Below are positions 40,715-49,148 of a stretch of 64,000 bases of DNA, one piece after another. The stretch lies in assembly GCA_963728445.1 (NCBI GenBank), contig CAVSJO010000006.1, positions 1,240,001 through 1,304,000 on the forward strand. The letters run 5' to 3'. Each line of letters opens with the position of its first letter. Within the stretch, counting starts at the first letter, position 1. A model generated the notes under the pieces. That model saw only the letters and a list, made by a program, of their open reading frames with translations, made no database searches and was not told where the DNA came from. The DNA is from CAVSJO01 sp963728445. Its GTDB lineage: Bacteria > Gemmatimonadota > Gemmatimonadetes > Longimicrobiales > RSA9. The position numbers were made by a program, and so were the translations under genes.

Positions 40715-42816
40715 GGCTGCGTCGCCTGCGTGGCGGTCGACATCCCGTACTTGCCGAACCAGGCCAGCACCCACGCGGTCTTCTCGACGAGGTTGCTCGG
40801 CTTGGCCGCGATCTCGTGCCCCGAGTCCGGCACCTTCACCATCGCGGTGGGGACGTGCTGGAGCTTGAGCGCCGTGTAGAACTGCTCGGCCTCCGTCGTC
40901 GGCGTGCGGTAGTCCTCCTCGCCGGTGATGAGCATGGTCGGCGTCTTCACGTTGCCCGCGTAGCTGATGGGGGAGCGCTCCATGTAGTGCTGCAGGTTGT
41001 CCCACGGCAGGCCCGGCTGCCAGTACTTGTAGAAGAACGGCGTGGCGTCTGCCGTGAGCACGAAGCTGTACCAGTTGATGACCGGCTTCTGGACGACGGC
41101 GGCGCGGAAGCGGTCGGTGTGGCCGACGATCCAGGCGGACAGCACGCCGCCGCCGCTCCCGCCGGTTACGAAGAGCTGGTCCGGATCGACGTAGCCCTTC
41201 GCGATCGCGGCGTCCACACCGGACATCAGGTCCTCGAAGTCGTGGTCCGGGTAGTCGTGGTGTATGAGGTTGCCGAACTCCTCGCCGTAGCTCGTCGAGC
41301 CGCGCGGATTGATGTAGAGCACGACGTTGCCGGGCGCCGCGTAGAGCTGGTCCTCCGCGGCGAAGCGGTCCCCGTAGTTCGCGAACGGGCCGCCGTGGAT
41401 CTCGAGGATGAGCGGGTACTTGCGGGACGGGTCGAAGTGCGGCGGCTTGAGGATCCAGCCCTGGATCTCGCGGCCGTCGAAGGACGACTTGAACGTGATC
41501 TCCTCGGCGGTGGCGAGGGCCTTGTGGTCCAGCAGGTCCGCGTTGAGCTGCGTGATCCGGCGGGCGTCCTTCCCGCGGGTGCCGACGGCGACGTCGGCCG
41601 GGTGGTCGGGCAGGCTGTGGGTGAAGGCGAAGACACCGTTGCGCGAGACGGTGTAGGAGCCGCCGCCGTAGGGCCGGCCGATGGACAGGCCGCCGACGTG
41701 GTCCGCAAGCTTCGCCACCTTCCCCGAGCCGACGTCCACGTAACCGATTTTTGTGTCGCCCCGGTCGTCGTACTGGAAGTAGAGGCCCTTTCCGTCCCGG
41801 CTCCACGTCAGGTTGCCGAAGTCCCGGTCGAAGTCGGGCGCCACCTCATGGCTGCCGCTGCCGTCGGCGTTCATGACGTACAGGTGCGTAACCTGGTAGC
41901 CCTGGTAGCGGTCGTCGAAGCCGGTGTAGGCGACGACGCCCCCGCCGGGCGACACCGTCGGCTCGCCGTCCGGGCCCTGCCGGCTCGTCAGCGCCTGCGG
42001 CTCACCGCCGTCGAGCGACACCCGGTAGACCTCCGAATTCGCGGGGTCGTACTCCCGGTCCTCGTGACGATTTCCGGAGAAGTAGAGCGATCGGCTGTCC
42101 GCGGACCACTCCGGCGCGCCGTCGTCGTACGGCCCGAACGTGAGCTGGCGGGGCGTGCCGCCCTGCGCGGGAAGCACGAACACGTGGGTGTAGCCGTGGG
42201 GCAGGTAGCCGACCTCGTCCTGGCGGTAGTGGAGTCGATCGATCATGCGCCAGGCGGGGCCCCAGTCGGCGCCCTTCGGCCTCGGCGGCATGTGGGCCAG
42301 CGTCGGCGCCTCCTCCGGGACGCGCATGCTGAAGGCGATCCACTGCCCGTCCGGCGACCAGGTGACGCCCCGTGGCGAGCCCTCGGCGATGTGCGTGAGC
42401 TCCGCCTCCTGCCCGGTGTCCATCCAGCGCAGCCAGACCTGGCTCGAGCCGCCCTGGTTCGAGACATAGATCAGCTTCGAGCCGTCCGGCGCCCAGCGAG
42501 GCGAGCCGTAGCTCTTCTCCCCGCTCGCCAGCGCCCGCATCCCGGACCCGTCCGCGTTCATGATCCACAGGTCGGAACGGGTACCGTCCTTCATGACGTC
42601 GTAGCCCTCCCGCACGAATACGATCTGCCGGCCGTCGGGCGAGATTCGCGGATCCGAGGCCCACTCGAGCTGGAAGACGTCGAGGGGCTGGAAGAGATCG
42701 CTCGGCGCCATGGAGGAGGCCGGCGCGCCGGCCTCCTCCTGCGCGTGGAGCGGGAGGGCGGTCAGGAGCGTGGCGGCGCCGATGGCGCCGACGAGCATCG
42801 TCGCATATCGAGTCAT
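40711..42816 (-). CDS. Secreted S9 family prolyl oligopeptidase/acylaminoacyl-peptidase
   Basis: Exported serine peptidase, 701 residues: signal peptide ending PLHAQ, an N-terminal propeller with PD40 blades (PRISPDGRQIVFV, VTWSPDGQWIAFS) and a C-terminal alpha/beta hydrolase. Triad visible as Ser in VTGGSGGGVLSAW, Asp in GEEDYRTP and His in VPDSGHEIA. HGGPFANYG forms the oxyanion region. It removes dipeptides or acyl-amino acids from peptides; DPP versus AAP type is not settled. It is the first gene of a two-gene unit with the D-threonine aldolase-like gene. Confidence 0.94.
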   Translation of the reverse strand: MTRYATMLVGAIGAATLLTALPLHAQEEAGAPASSMAPSDLFQPLDVFQLEWASDPRISPDGRQIVFVREGYDVMKDGTRSDLWIMNADGSGMRALASGEKSYGSPRWAPDGSKLIYVSNQGGSSQVWLRWMDTGQEAELTHIAEGSPRGVTWSPDGQWIAFSMRVPEEAPTLAHMPPRPKGADWGPAWRMIDRLHYRQDEVGYLPHGYTHVFVLPAQGGTPRQLTFGPYDDGAPEWSADSRSLYFSGNRHEDREYDPANSEVYRVSLDGGEPQALTSRQGPDGEPTVSPGGGVVAYTGFDDRYQGYQVTHLYVMNADGSGSHEVAPDFDRDFGNLTWSRDGKGLYFQYDDRGDTKIGYVDVGSGKVAKLADHVGGLSIGRPYGGGSYTVSRNGVFAFTHSLPDHPADVAVGTRGKDARRITQLNADLLDHKALATAEEITFKSSFDGREIQGWILKPPHFDPSRKYPLILEIHGGPFANYGDRFAAEDQLYAAPGNVVLYINPRGSTSYGEEFGNLIHHDYPDHDFEDLMSGVDAAIAKGYVDPDQLFVTGGSGGGVLSAWIVGHTDRFRAAVVQKPVINWYSFVLTADATPFFYKYWQPGLPWDNLQHYMERSPISYAGNVKTPTMLITGEEDYRTPTTEAEQFYTALKLQHVPTAMVKVPDSGHEIAAKPSNLVEKTAWVLAWFGKYGMSTATQATQP

Positions 42817-43014
42817 GTGGTCTCCGGGAAGTGGGTAGGACGCTGCACGCTACGGGGCCGCCGGAGCCTGAGCAAGGCGCCGGCACGGCTTGCCGAGCCG
42901 ACCGCCGTCGCCCAATCATACGCCTCAGGTCGTCTCGAGGGCGTCCGACACCGGCCCGGGCCTCTGCGAGGGCTGGTGCGGCGCGCCGCGAAAATCCCCG
43001 ATCGAGGAGGCATG

Positions 43015-43968
43015 ATGCACGTGAGGACGCTGTCCCCTGCGCTTCTCGCCCTTGCCCTCGTCGCTGCGTGCGGCGGCTCCGGCGGCGATGCCGGTGACGC
43101 CGGCATGGCGACGGACTCCGCCGCAGGATCCGCCCAGGCCGCCGCGCCCGCGGCGGGCGCCGACTCCATGTCGATCCAGGGCTTCCAGACGCCGGAATCC
43201 GTACTGTACGACGACGCGGCCGACGTCTACTACGTGTCCAACATCAACGGGAACCCGTTGGACAAGGACGGGAACGGGTTCATCTCGCGCGTGTCGCCCG
43301 ACGGCACCATCGCGCAGGAGCGCTTCGTCGATGGCGCGTCCGAGGGCGTGACGCTGAACGGCCCGAAGGGCCTTGCGATCCACGGGGACACGCTGTTCGT
43401 CGCCGACATCGACGTCGTGCGGGCGTTCGACCGGAACTCGGGCAAGCCGCTCGCAGACATGCCGGTCTCGGGGGCGACGTTCCTGAACGACCTGGCGGTG
43501 GCGCCGGACGGCACGCTGTACGTCACCGACTCCGGACTCGACGCGAGCTTCAACGGGACGGGCACCGACGCGGTCTATCGGTTCGAAGGCGGCAAGGCGG
43601 TGGCCGTCTCACGGGACAGCGCCCTGCTGCACCCCAACGGAATCCTGGTCAGCGGCGACTCGCTGGTGATCGTCCCGTTCGGCGGAAACGTCGTGCTCTC
43701 GATGGCGCGCAGCGGTGGAGCCATTTCGAAGGGGGCGACGCTGCCCGGCGGACAGCTCGACGGCGTCGTGCGGCTCGGCGACGGGTCGTTGCTCGTGTCC
43801 AGCTGGGAAGGTCAGGCCGTCTACCGCGTGCCGGGCGGCGGCGGCGCGCCGTCCGTGGCCGTGTCCGGTGTCGAGTCGCCTGCGGACATCGGCTACGACG
43901 CCGGCCGCGGCAGGCTGTTGATCCCGATCTTCCAGGGCGGGCGCGTGGAGGTGCGCGGCGTGCGTTGA
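43015..43968 (+). CDS. SMP-30/gluconolactonase-like beta-propeller lipoprotein (copy 2)
   Basis: Secreted lipoprotein of 317 residues, paralogue of the one at 21504-22466. Signal ends LVAACGGSGG, then an Ala/Gly/Asp-rich linker, then a propeller from FQTPESVLYDDAADVYYVSN. Shared with copy 1: DGNGFISRV, LNGPKGLAI, FLNDL, PNGI and DGVVRLGDGSLLVSS. Two ATGs (43012, 43015) are possible; AGGAGG ends one base before the first, so the second is better spaced. It is divergent from the S9 peptidase gene across about 195 bp and is followed by a small membrane-protein gene. Confidence 0.88.
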   Translation: MHVRTLSPALLALALVAACGGSGGDAGDAGMATDSAAGSAQAAAPAAGADSMSIQGFQTPESVLYDDAADVYYVSNINGNPLDKDGNGFISRVSPDGTIAQERFVDGASEGVTLNGPKGLAIHGDTLFVADIDVVRAFDRNSGKPLADMPVSGATFLNDLAVAPDGTLYVTDSGLDASFNGTGTDAVYRFEGGKAVAVSRDSALLHPNGILVSGDSLVIVPFGGNVVLSMARSGGAISKGATLPGGQLDGVVRLGDGSLLVSSWEGQAVYRVPGGGGAPSVAVSGVESPADIGYDAGRGRLLIPIFQGGRVEVRGVR

Positions 43969-43995
43969 CGAGCGTCTCCACGAACGAGGACGAAG

Positions 43996-44352
43996 ATGAC
44001 GCGTGCGCCCCTCCTGCTCGACCCGGTAGGCTTCCTCGTGGGCCAGAGCGTGATGGCCGACGTGCTGCACGCGAGCAGCGCGGGGCTTCTGGGCGGCCTC
44101 CTGCCCACCCGAACTGCCCTGTTCTTCCTCGCCGGTGGACTGACGGTCGAGCTGCTGCTGTTCCTGCGGCATGAATTCACGGCTCAGCTGCAGGCGCTCG
44201 TCCGGGGGCTCGGCGCCGGCGCGGTTGCATGCCCGCTGCTGCTCGTGGGACAGGCGCAGCTCGCCTTTCCGCTGCGATCCATTCTGTTCGTGGAGATCCT
44301 CACCGCCAGCGTGGCGCTGCTGGTCGTCGAGCATCGGCGCCCCCGGATCTGA
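43996..44352 (+). CDS. Small predicted membrane protein, unknown
   Basis: 118 residues with hydrophobic segments near 10-30, 38-58, 68-90 and 92-110. I recognise no family. The ATG follows GAGGACGAAG, 27 bases after the stop of the SMP-30-like gene, so it is probably co-transcribed. A tandem repeat begins 45 bases downstream. Confidence 0.55.
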   Translation: MTRAPLLLDPVGFLVGQSVMADVLHASSAGLLGGLLPTRTALFFLAGGLTVELLLFLRHEFTAQLQALVRGLGAGAVACPLLLVGQAQLAFPLRSILFVEILTASVALLVVEHRRPRI

Positions 44353-44396
44353 ACGCGGACGTCGCCGGATCGGAACGAGGGCCCCGCGGACGCGCG

Positions 44397-44492
44397 GGCG
44401 CGTGGGCGGTTGGATGCTTAGGCGCGTGGGCGGCACGGCGGGCGCGTGGGCGGCACGGCGGGCGCGTGGGCGGCACGGCGGGCGCGTGGGCG
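44397..44492. repeat. Tandem 20-bp repeat
   Basis: GGCGCGTGGGCGGCACGGCG starts at 44421, 44441 and 44461, with a partial copy at 44481 and a related 24-base unit at 44397. It lies in non-coding DNA. Confidence 0.85.
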
Positions 44493-44565
44493 CCAACAAA
44501 GGACCATCTGCGGGCTGTCGGCGGTCGTTCGTCGCGATCAGGTCGCATGACAATGACGCCGTGGC

Positions 44566-44985
44566 ATGCTCCGCTCTCGGGCCGCCCGTCGTTGTCACGT
44601 ACGCACCGCAACGGACGCCGAACGTGACGAAAGAGCGGACCGCCGATCGGATTGGTGGATTCTGTCCGGGCGTGCGTGGCGCTGCTGGTCGTTGGCGATT
44701 CTTGTGATCGTTCTCGTGGCATGCGGAAGGGCCAGTACCGCGCCAGGGGCGGAAACTTGTAGCAACGCCTCCGGTGAATTCGGGAGCGTGGGGTGTGCCG
44801 GTGTGCGCGGACGAGTAGTCGACTCCGATGGAACGGGTGTGGTGGGCGCCCAGGTCAGACCCTTCTTCGGATCGGATGGTTGCTGTAATACTCCCGTGTT
44901 GAAACGGATGCGGGCGGTTCAAACTTTGCCTTTGATCCTGCGATCGCTGGCGCTTGACCCGACGCTGCCGCTCGGCCAGTATTGA
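44566..44985 (+). pseudogene. Truncated lipoprotein with carboxypeptidase-regulatory-like start
   Basis: The frame encodes a lipoprotein-type hydrophobic run ending LVACGRAS, then the beginning of a carboxypeptidase-regulatory-like beta-domain (VRGRVVDSDGTGVVGAQVRP, followed by SDGCCNT). After about base 44900 the reading continues for about 27 residues with no family character and stops. Such domains normally run on for another 60 or more residues, so the gene appears cut. The change coincides with a drop in GC content, suggesting that the 3' part was replaced by other DNA. No good start codon or ribosome-binding site precedes the signal, which supports decay. Confidence 0.5.
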
Positions 44986-45199
44986 GTTTCAGCATTCGGG
45001 TCCAGTTGTGCGGTGGCTCGCGTTTCGCCGTCAGAGACGGCGGGCGACCGCGCTTCAGTCTGGGCGAGAACCATCGGCACAGCTTCGTCGCCGCCAGCGT
45101 TTCGAAGCAGTTTTGGCACAGCTTTGACGACGGAGGGCGGGCGCGGCAAAAGACTGGATGCCGTACGTCGGTGGTGAATCGGAAGCTAGCACGTGTTTC
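44900..45199. other. Atypical, less GC-rich segment next to tRNA-Ala
   Basis: Begins where the broken lipoprotein gene loses family sequence and ends at the tRNA. It contains T-rich words unlike the neighbourhood (AAACTTTGCCTTTGATC, CAGTATTGAGTTTCAGC, AGCAGTTTTGGCACAGC). Short open frames are present on both strands but none is credible. It may be a remnant of an inserted element; I see no transposase or integrase. Confidence 0.4.
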
Positions 45200-45272
45200 G
45201 GGGCCGTAGCTCAGCTGGGAGAGCACCTGCTTTGCAAGCAGGGGGTCACCGGTTCGATCCCGGTCGGCTCCA
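45200..45272 (+). tRNA. tRNA-Ala (anticodon TGC)
   Basis: Complete cloverleaf: acceptor GGGGCCG/CGGCTCC, D-arm with AGCTCAGCTGGGAGAGC, anticodon stem CCTGC/GCAGG with loop TTTGCAA (TGC at 45233-45235), and T-arm CCGGTTCGATCCCGG. The discriminator is A, and CCA is not encoded. The antisense open frame reading DRDRTGD is the usual tRNA artefact. Confidence 0.97.
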
Positions 45273-45342
45273 TCCATCGGACGCCTTTCGCGGCGAGCCC
45301 ACGCCGGTCGGGGTTCGCGCCTGTCGTCACCGCGAGGCTGTC

Positions 45343-45444
45343 ATGAAGCTGGAGGACATCAACTGGCTCAACGTCGGGGCGCTGACGGTGCTCCTCGTCG
45401 TTCTCGCCGTCTGGCTGCACACCTACCTGAGCACCCACTCCTGA
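45343..45444 (+). CDS. Tiny single-helix membrane protein (33 residues)
   Basis: The product starts MKLEDINWLNV and then has one hydrophobic helix (GALTVLLVVLAVWLHTYL) before a short polar end. It lies 70 bases after tRNA-Ala and 143 bases before the DUF4142 gene. The amphipathic start plus single helix is a typical small membrane protein. No strong ribosome-binding site is visible (GCGAGG lies about 7 bases before the ATG), so support comes from composition and codon use. Confidence 0.5.
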   Translation: MKLEDINWLNVGALTVLLVVLAVWLHTYLSTHS

Positions 45445-45587
45445 GGTAGCCGGCTCGCTGTGTGAGCCGGTGCGCCCCAACCCCCTCCGCCCCAATCCCC
45501 TCGGACCCACTCCGCCGCCGACAGGAACGTTCGTTGCAGCCGCGATGCGCGCGCAGGACTCGTCGACGCGTCTTCGCGGGAGCACAC

Positions 45588-46214
45588 ATGCGTCCCCATA
45601 CACGCCTACCCTCGCCGGCCGTGCTGATCGCCGTCGCGCTGCTCTGGGCCGGCCCGCTGGCCGGCCCCCTCGCCGGACAGCAGCGGGAGGCGGCCGGCGC
45701 GGCGGGGCGCGTGCAGGTCGTGCTCTCGACGATGCACCGGCTGAACGAGATGGAGATCGAGATGGGCCGGCTCGCCCGGCAGCGGGGTGCCCGGGATGCC
45801 ATCAAGGACTACGGGGACCGGCTGGTGCGGGACCACGAGTTCGCCGACGAGAAGGTCCGGGACCTGGCCCGGTCGTCGGGCGTCGAGCTGCTGCCCATCG
45901 CGGCGCTCCCTGCTGCCGGGGCCCTGCGGGACCTGCACGAACGCGGCGAGCTGGTCTCCAACCAGCTCGGCCTGACGTTCGACCGCATGTTCCTGGACCT
46001 GATGGCGACGTCGCACTCCACCGCCCTGGGGCTCCTCGACGAAGCGCGGGCCCGCCTGCCCGCCGGCGACGTGAAGGACCTCGTGGGCCGACTCGCCCCC
46101 ATCCTCTCTCAGCACCTCGAGCTCGCGCGGGACCTGCTGGCCGATGCAGGCAGCGGACGGCCCGCGACGCCACCGGTGGACGTCGAACCGCCCCCGGCCG
46201 GAGGCCGGAGGTGA
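45588..46214 (+). CDS. DUF4142 secreted helical protein
   Basis: Exported 208-residue protein with a signal peptide (VLIAVALLWAGPLAGPLAG) followed by a ferritin-like helical DUF4142 domain: MHRLNEMEIEMGRLA, a second helix with YGDRLVRDHEFADEKV, then later helices containing MATSHSTAL. The family has no proven biochemical role; it is common in periplasms and often linked to stress. The C-terminus is Pro-rich. Its stop overlaps the GTG of the next gene (GTGA). Confidence 0.85.
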   Translation: MRPHTRLPSPAVLIAVALLWAGPLAGPLAGQQREAAGAAGRVQVVLSTMHRLNEMEIEMGRLARQRGARDAIKDYGDRLVRDHEFADEKVRDLARSSGVELLPIAALPAAGALRDLHERGELVSNQLGLTFDRMFLDLMATSHSTALGLLDEARARLPAGDVKDLVGRLAPILSQHLELARDLLADAGSGRPATPPVDVEPPPAGGRR

Positions 46215-46726
46215 GCGCGGCCGATGGGACGGTGAGGGCGGAGCGGCGTCCTGGCGCGGCAGCCCGAGCTGGCGCCGGCGCCGTCGGCGGCGTCGTCGCC
46301 GGTCTCGTTATGGCGATGGTCGCGCTCTGCCATACCTCCTTCCTCGGGCTCGGCTTCTGGCTGCCGATGAAGCTCGTCGCGGGCGTGTTCTGGGGCGTGC
46401 GCGTGATCATCGGCGGGGTCTGGATCACCCTCGCCGGCATCGCGATCCACCTGGCGGTCTCGGCGGTGGCGGGAGCGCTCTTCGGCGTGCTGTTCGGCCA
46501 CCGCATCAACGCGATCGTCGGGGTCGCCCTCGGGATCGCGTTCGGGGGCGTCGTCTGGGCCGTGAACACCTACCTCGTCCTGCCGTGGGCGGACCCGGTC
46601 ATGCTGCAGCGGGAGATGGTGGCGCCCGTCTGGTGGTTCGTCTACCACCTGGTCTTCGGGGCGGTACTGGTCCTGGTGCCCGTATTCACCCGGCTGCAGG
46701 CGGATTCCCGGCCGCTCTTCGACTGA
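46211..46726 (+). CDS. Predicted four-helix membrane protein
   Basis: 171 residues starting at a GTG that overlaps the DUF4142 stop by 4 bp, following GGCCGGAG. Hydrophobic helices at about 25-45, 52-75, 80-110 and 135-160; conserved-looking motifs include FWGVRVIIGG and LFGHRINAIVG. I do not recognise the family. Translational coupling to the DUF4142 gene implies that both act in the envelope. Confidence 0.7.
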   Translation: MSAADGTVRAERRPGAAARAGAGAVGGVVAGLVMAMVALCHTSFLGLGFWLPMKLVAGVFWGVRVIIGGVWITLAGIAIHLAVSAVAGALFGVLFGHRINAIVGVALGIAFGGVVWAVNTYLVLPWADPVMLQREMVAPVWWFVYHLVFGAVLVLVPVFTRLQADSRPLFD

Positions 46727-46772
46727 CGGGCATTCAAGCGGCACGTGGGCCAGTCCCCGGCAGAGTGGCGGA

Positions 46773-48359
46773 TCAGCTCGCTTCCCGCTTGAGGACGTCC
46801 TGCGGAGGGCGCGGCGGGAGGTGCAGCCGGAACCGGCTGCCGGCCCCGACCTCGCTCTCGACGACGAGGTCGCCGCCGAGGAGCCGGGCGAGTCGGCGGC
46901 CGACGGAAAGGCCGAGTCCGGCCCCTCCATGGCGACGGGTGGACGCCGGCTCGAGCTGGGTGAACGGCTCGAAGATGCGTTCCAGATCGCCCTCGGCGAT
47001 CCCCAGGCCGGTGTCGGTGACGAGGACCGTGAGGCCGCCGTCGTCGGTCCGGAAGAGCTCGATCCGCACCGTGCCTTCCGACGTGAACTTCACCGCGTTG
47101 CCCAGCAGATTGAGCAGGATCTGGCGAACCTTGGCCCCGTCCGTGAGGATCTCCTCCCGCTGAAGCGGGACTTCGGATTCGAGCCGCAGATCCTTCTGCC
47201 GGGCGATGGGCAGGACGGCGGTGACGATCTCGCGCACGATCGCCGCGGCGTCCACGGGCTCCGGCCGAATGCTCTCCCGGGCCATGTCCAGGCGTGAATA
47301 CGAGAGCACCTCCTCGATCAGCCTGACCAGGAGCCAGCCGCTCGTGCGGATGCGATCGAGGTAGTCGTGCTGCTCCGTGGTGAGGCCGCCGGCGATCTCG
47401 TCCAGCAGCAGCTCCGTGTAGCCGAGCATCGCGTTCAGCGGCGTGCGCAGCTCGTGACTCATCGTAGCCAGGAACGCGGACTTCGCGCGGCTCGCCTGCT
47501 CCGCATCGCGGCGGGCATGGACGAGGTCGGTCACCTCGAACCCGAGGACGACGATCCCGGTGGTCTCGCCGGCGTCGCGGAGGGGCTGGTAGACGAAGTT
47601 GACGAAGATCTCCTCCGGCTCTGACCCGGGGGTGCGTCGCACGCGGATGGGCTCCTCGATCCCGACGTACGCCACCCCCGTGCGGTAGACGCGGTCCACC
47701 GCGTCGAAATACCCCTGGTCCTCCAGCTCGGGCAGCGCCTCGCGAAGGGAACGTCCGACGACGTTCCGGTGTCCGACCAGTTGGCGGTAGCGGGGATTGG
47801 CGAGCTCGAAGACGTGTTGCGGGCCACGCAGCACCGCGATGAAGGCGGGTGCCTGCTCGAAGAGCTCGGAGAGGTGGAGTCGCTCGGCGCTGAGCTCGCT
47901 GACGACGCGTCGCCGCTCCGTCACGTCCCGGGAGACGCCCACGATCCCGATCAGGACGCCGTCGTCGTCCAGGATCGGCGAGTCCGTCACATAGGCGTGG
48001 AAGCTGCTTCCGTCCTTGCGGCGCACTTCGAAGTCACCGCTCCAGTCCTCGCCGTCCTGGAGCCGCTGCATGATCTCTTCGGCCCGGTCCAGGAAGGCCG
48101 GCGTCAGCTCCGTGATGGGGCGGCCGACGGCCTCCGATGCGGTCCAGCCGTAGAGCGCCTCGGCCGAGCGGTTCCACAGGAGGACACGGCCGTCCGGATC
48201 CGTGGCGATGACCGCCTGACCGATCGCGTCGAAGGTCCGGGCCAGGAACCCGGCGTCGCCTTCCGAGGGTTTGGCTGGTGACGGGCTCGATGCGCTCTCG
48301 GCTGCGGATTGCTTCATCGGCGGCGCGGGGCTGTGCGAGGAAGATCGACGGGTGAACAT
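46773..48359 (-). CDS. PAS-PAS sensor histidine kinase (orphan)
   Basis: Cytoplasmic two-component sensor kinase of 528 residues. Two PAS domains at about 38-150 and 160-278 (ending in VTERR and VTDLVHARR linkers), HisKA with phospho-His302 in ATMSHELRTPLN, and a HATPase domain with NLLGNAVKFT, DTGLGI and GGAGLGLSV. No membrane helices and no receiver domain; no response-regulator gene lies next to it, so the partner is elsewhere. An alternative start at 48317 (MKQSAAES) would shorten it by 14 residues; neither start has a clear ribosome-binding site. Confidence 0.94.
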   Translation of the reverse strand: MFTRRSSSHSPAPPMKQSAAESASSPSPAKPSEGDAGFLARTFDAIGQAVIATDPDGRVLLWNRSAEALYGWTASEAVGRPITELTPAFLDRAEEIMQRLQDGEDWSGDFEVRRKDGSSFHAYVTDSPILDDDGVLIGIVGVSRDVTERRRVVSELSAERLHLSELFEQAPAFIAVLRGPQHVFELANPRYRQLVGHRNVVGRSLREALPELEDQGYFDAVDRVYRTGVAYVGIEEPIRVRRTPGSEPEEIFVNFVYQPLRDAGETTGIVVLGFEVTDLVHARRDAEQASRAKSAFLATMSHELRTPLNAMLGYTELLLDEIAGGLTTEQHDYLDRIRTSGWLLVRLIEEVLSYSRLDMARESIRPEPVDAAAIVREIVTAVLPIARQKDLRLESEVPLQREEILTDGAKVRQILLNLLGNAVKFTSEGTVRIELFRTDDGGLTVLVTDTGLGIAEGDLERIFEPFTQLEPASTRRHGGAGLGLSVGRRLARLLGGDLVVESEVGAGSRFRLHLPPRPPQDVLKREAS

Positions 48360-48560
48360 GGGCCGCGGCCGGACCCGTGTCCAGCGGTGGGACGCGTCAC
48401 TTCGGATGCGTCTCGTGCGTTCCGGATGCGAGGCACACGCCTTGCTCTTTCAATGGACCGACGCCGGGCGGTGACGGGGGCGGCGGAGCAGGAGTCGGAT
48501 CGAAGCGTATCGGCCGTGCGGATCCGTTTCGCACGCGGGACGCGCGGCACCGGAGGAGTT

Positions 48561-48815
48561 ATGTTGCAGTTGCTGGCATTCGGAGTCATGGCTTTCACGA
48601 TGGCGCTCCTTCTTGGATACCTTCGGCTGCCCGACGGCCGCGAGTGCCCCGCCTGCGGTAGACGGCCGCTGCGGCGCGTCTCCCCGCGGGGAGAGGCGGG
48701 TCCGATGATCCCTCGGCTCCTCGATCTGGCGTTCTGCCGGGCCTGCGGCTGGCGTGGGCGCATCCGCCGCGGCCCGGTCCATTCCCCGGTGTCCCGGCGC
48801 GGGAGGGGCTCATGA
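48561..48815 (+). CDS. Small membrane protein with zinc-ribbon cysteines
   Basis: 84 residues: one N-terminal helix (LLAFGVMAFTMALLLGYL), then CPACGRRPL and FCRACGWRGR, two CxxC knuckles 27 residues apart that could bind one zinc. The ATG follows GGAGGAG. Its stop overlaps the start of the next membrane-protein gene (ATGA). Function unknown. It is divergent from the histidine kinase gene, 200 bp away. Confidence 0.7.
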   Translation: MLQLLAFGVMAFTMALLLGYLRLPDGRECPACGRRPLRRVSPRGEAGPMIPRLLDLAFCRACGWRGRIRRGPVHSPVSRRGRGS

Positions 48816-49141
48816 TGACGCTCGCCCTCCGCGTCGTCCTCCTCGCGTTCGCCATCGTGGCCTACGCCGGATCGGGCTCGTCCCTCGCCGTGATCCGTCA
48901 CCGCCACCTTGCCGATGGCGACGTCGACTGGGGCATGGTCGGCGTGGCGACGCTGCTCCTCACCTTCGGCGCCCTCTGCACCGCGCTCGGAGTCGGGTGG
49001 AGCGGCGTGCTCGCGTTCGGTGGCGTCGCCCTCGGGGCCAGCTACGTCTTCATGGCCCAGCACATCGGCCTCTTCCGCGTCGACGCCGGCGCCGCCGGGG
49101 CGCGGCCTGATCCCGTGCGGGAGCCGCGACAGCACCGCTAG
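48812..49141 (+). CDS. Small three-helix membrane protein
   Basis: 109 residues with hydrophobic helices near 5-25, 42-62 and 64-85, and a polar tail. It overlaps the zinc-ribbon protein gene by 4 bp and has GGGAGGGG upstream of the ATG, so both are made together. Family not recognised. It ends 7 bases from the convergent PRC-barrel gene. Confidence 0.65.
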   Translation: MMTLALRVVLLAFAIVAYAGSGSSLAVIRHRHLADGDVDWGMVGVATLLLTFGALCTALGVGWSGVLAFGGVALGASYVFMAQHIGLFRVDAGAAGARPDPVREPRQHR

Positions 49142-49148
49142 GATCGAC

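Noticed and set aside
44855..45277. Minus-strand frame containing DRDRTGDPLL across tRNA-Ala
   Set aside because: This is the well-known false protein antisense to a tRNA gene.
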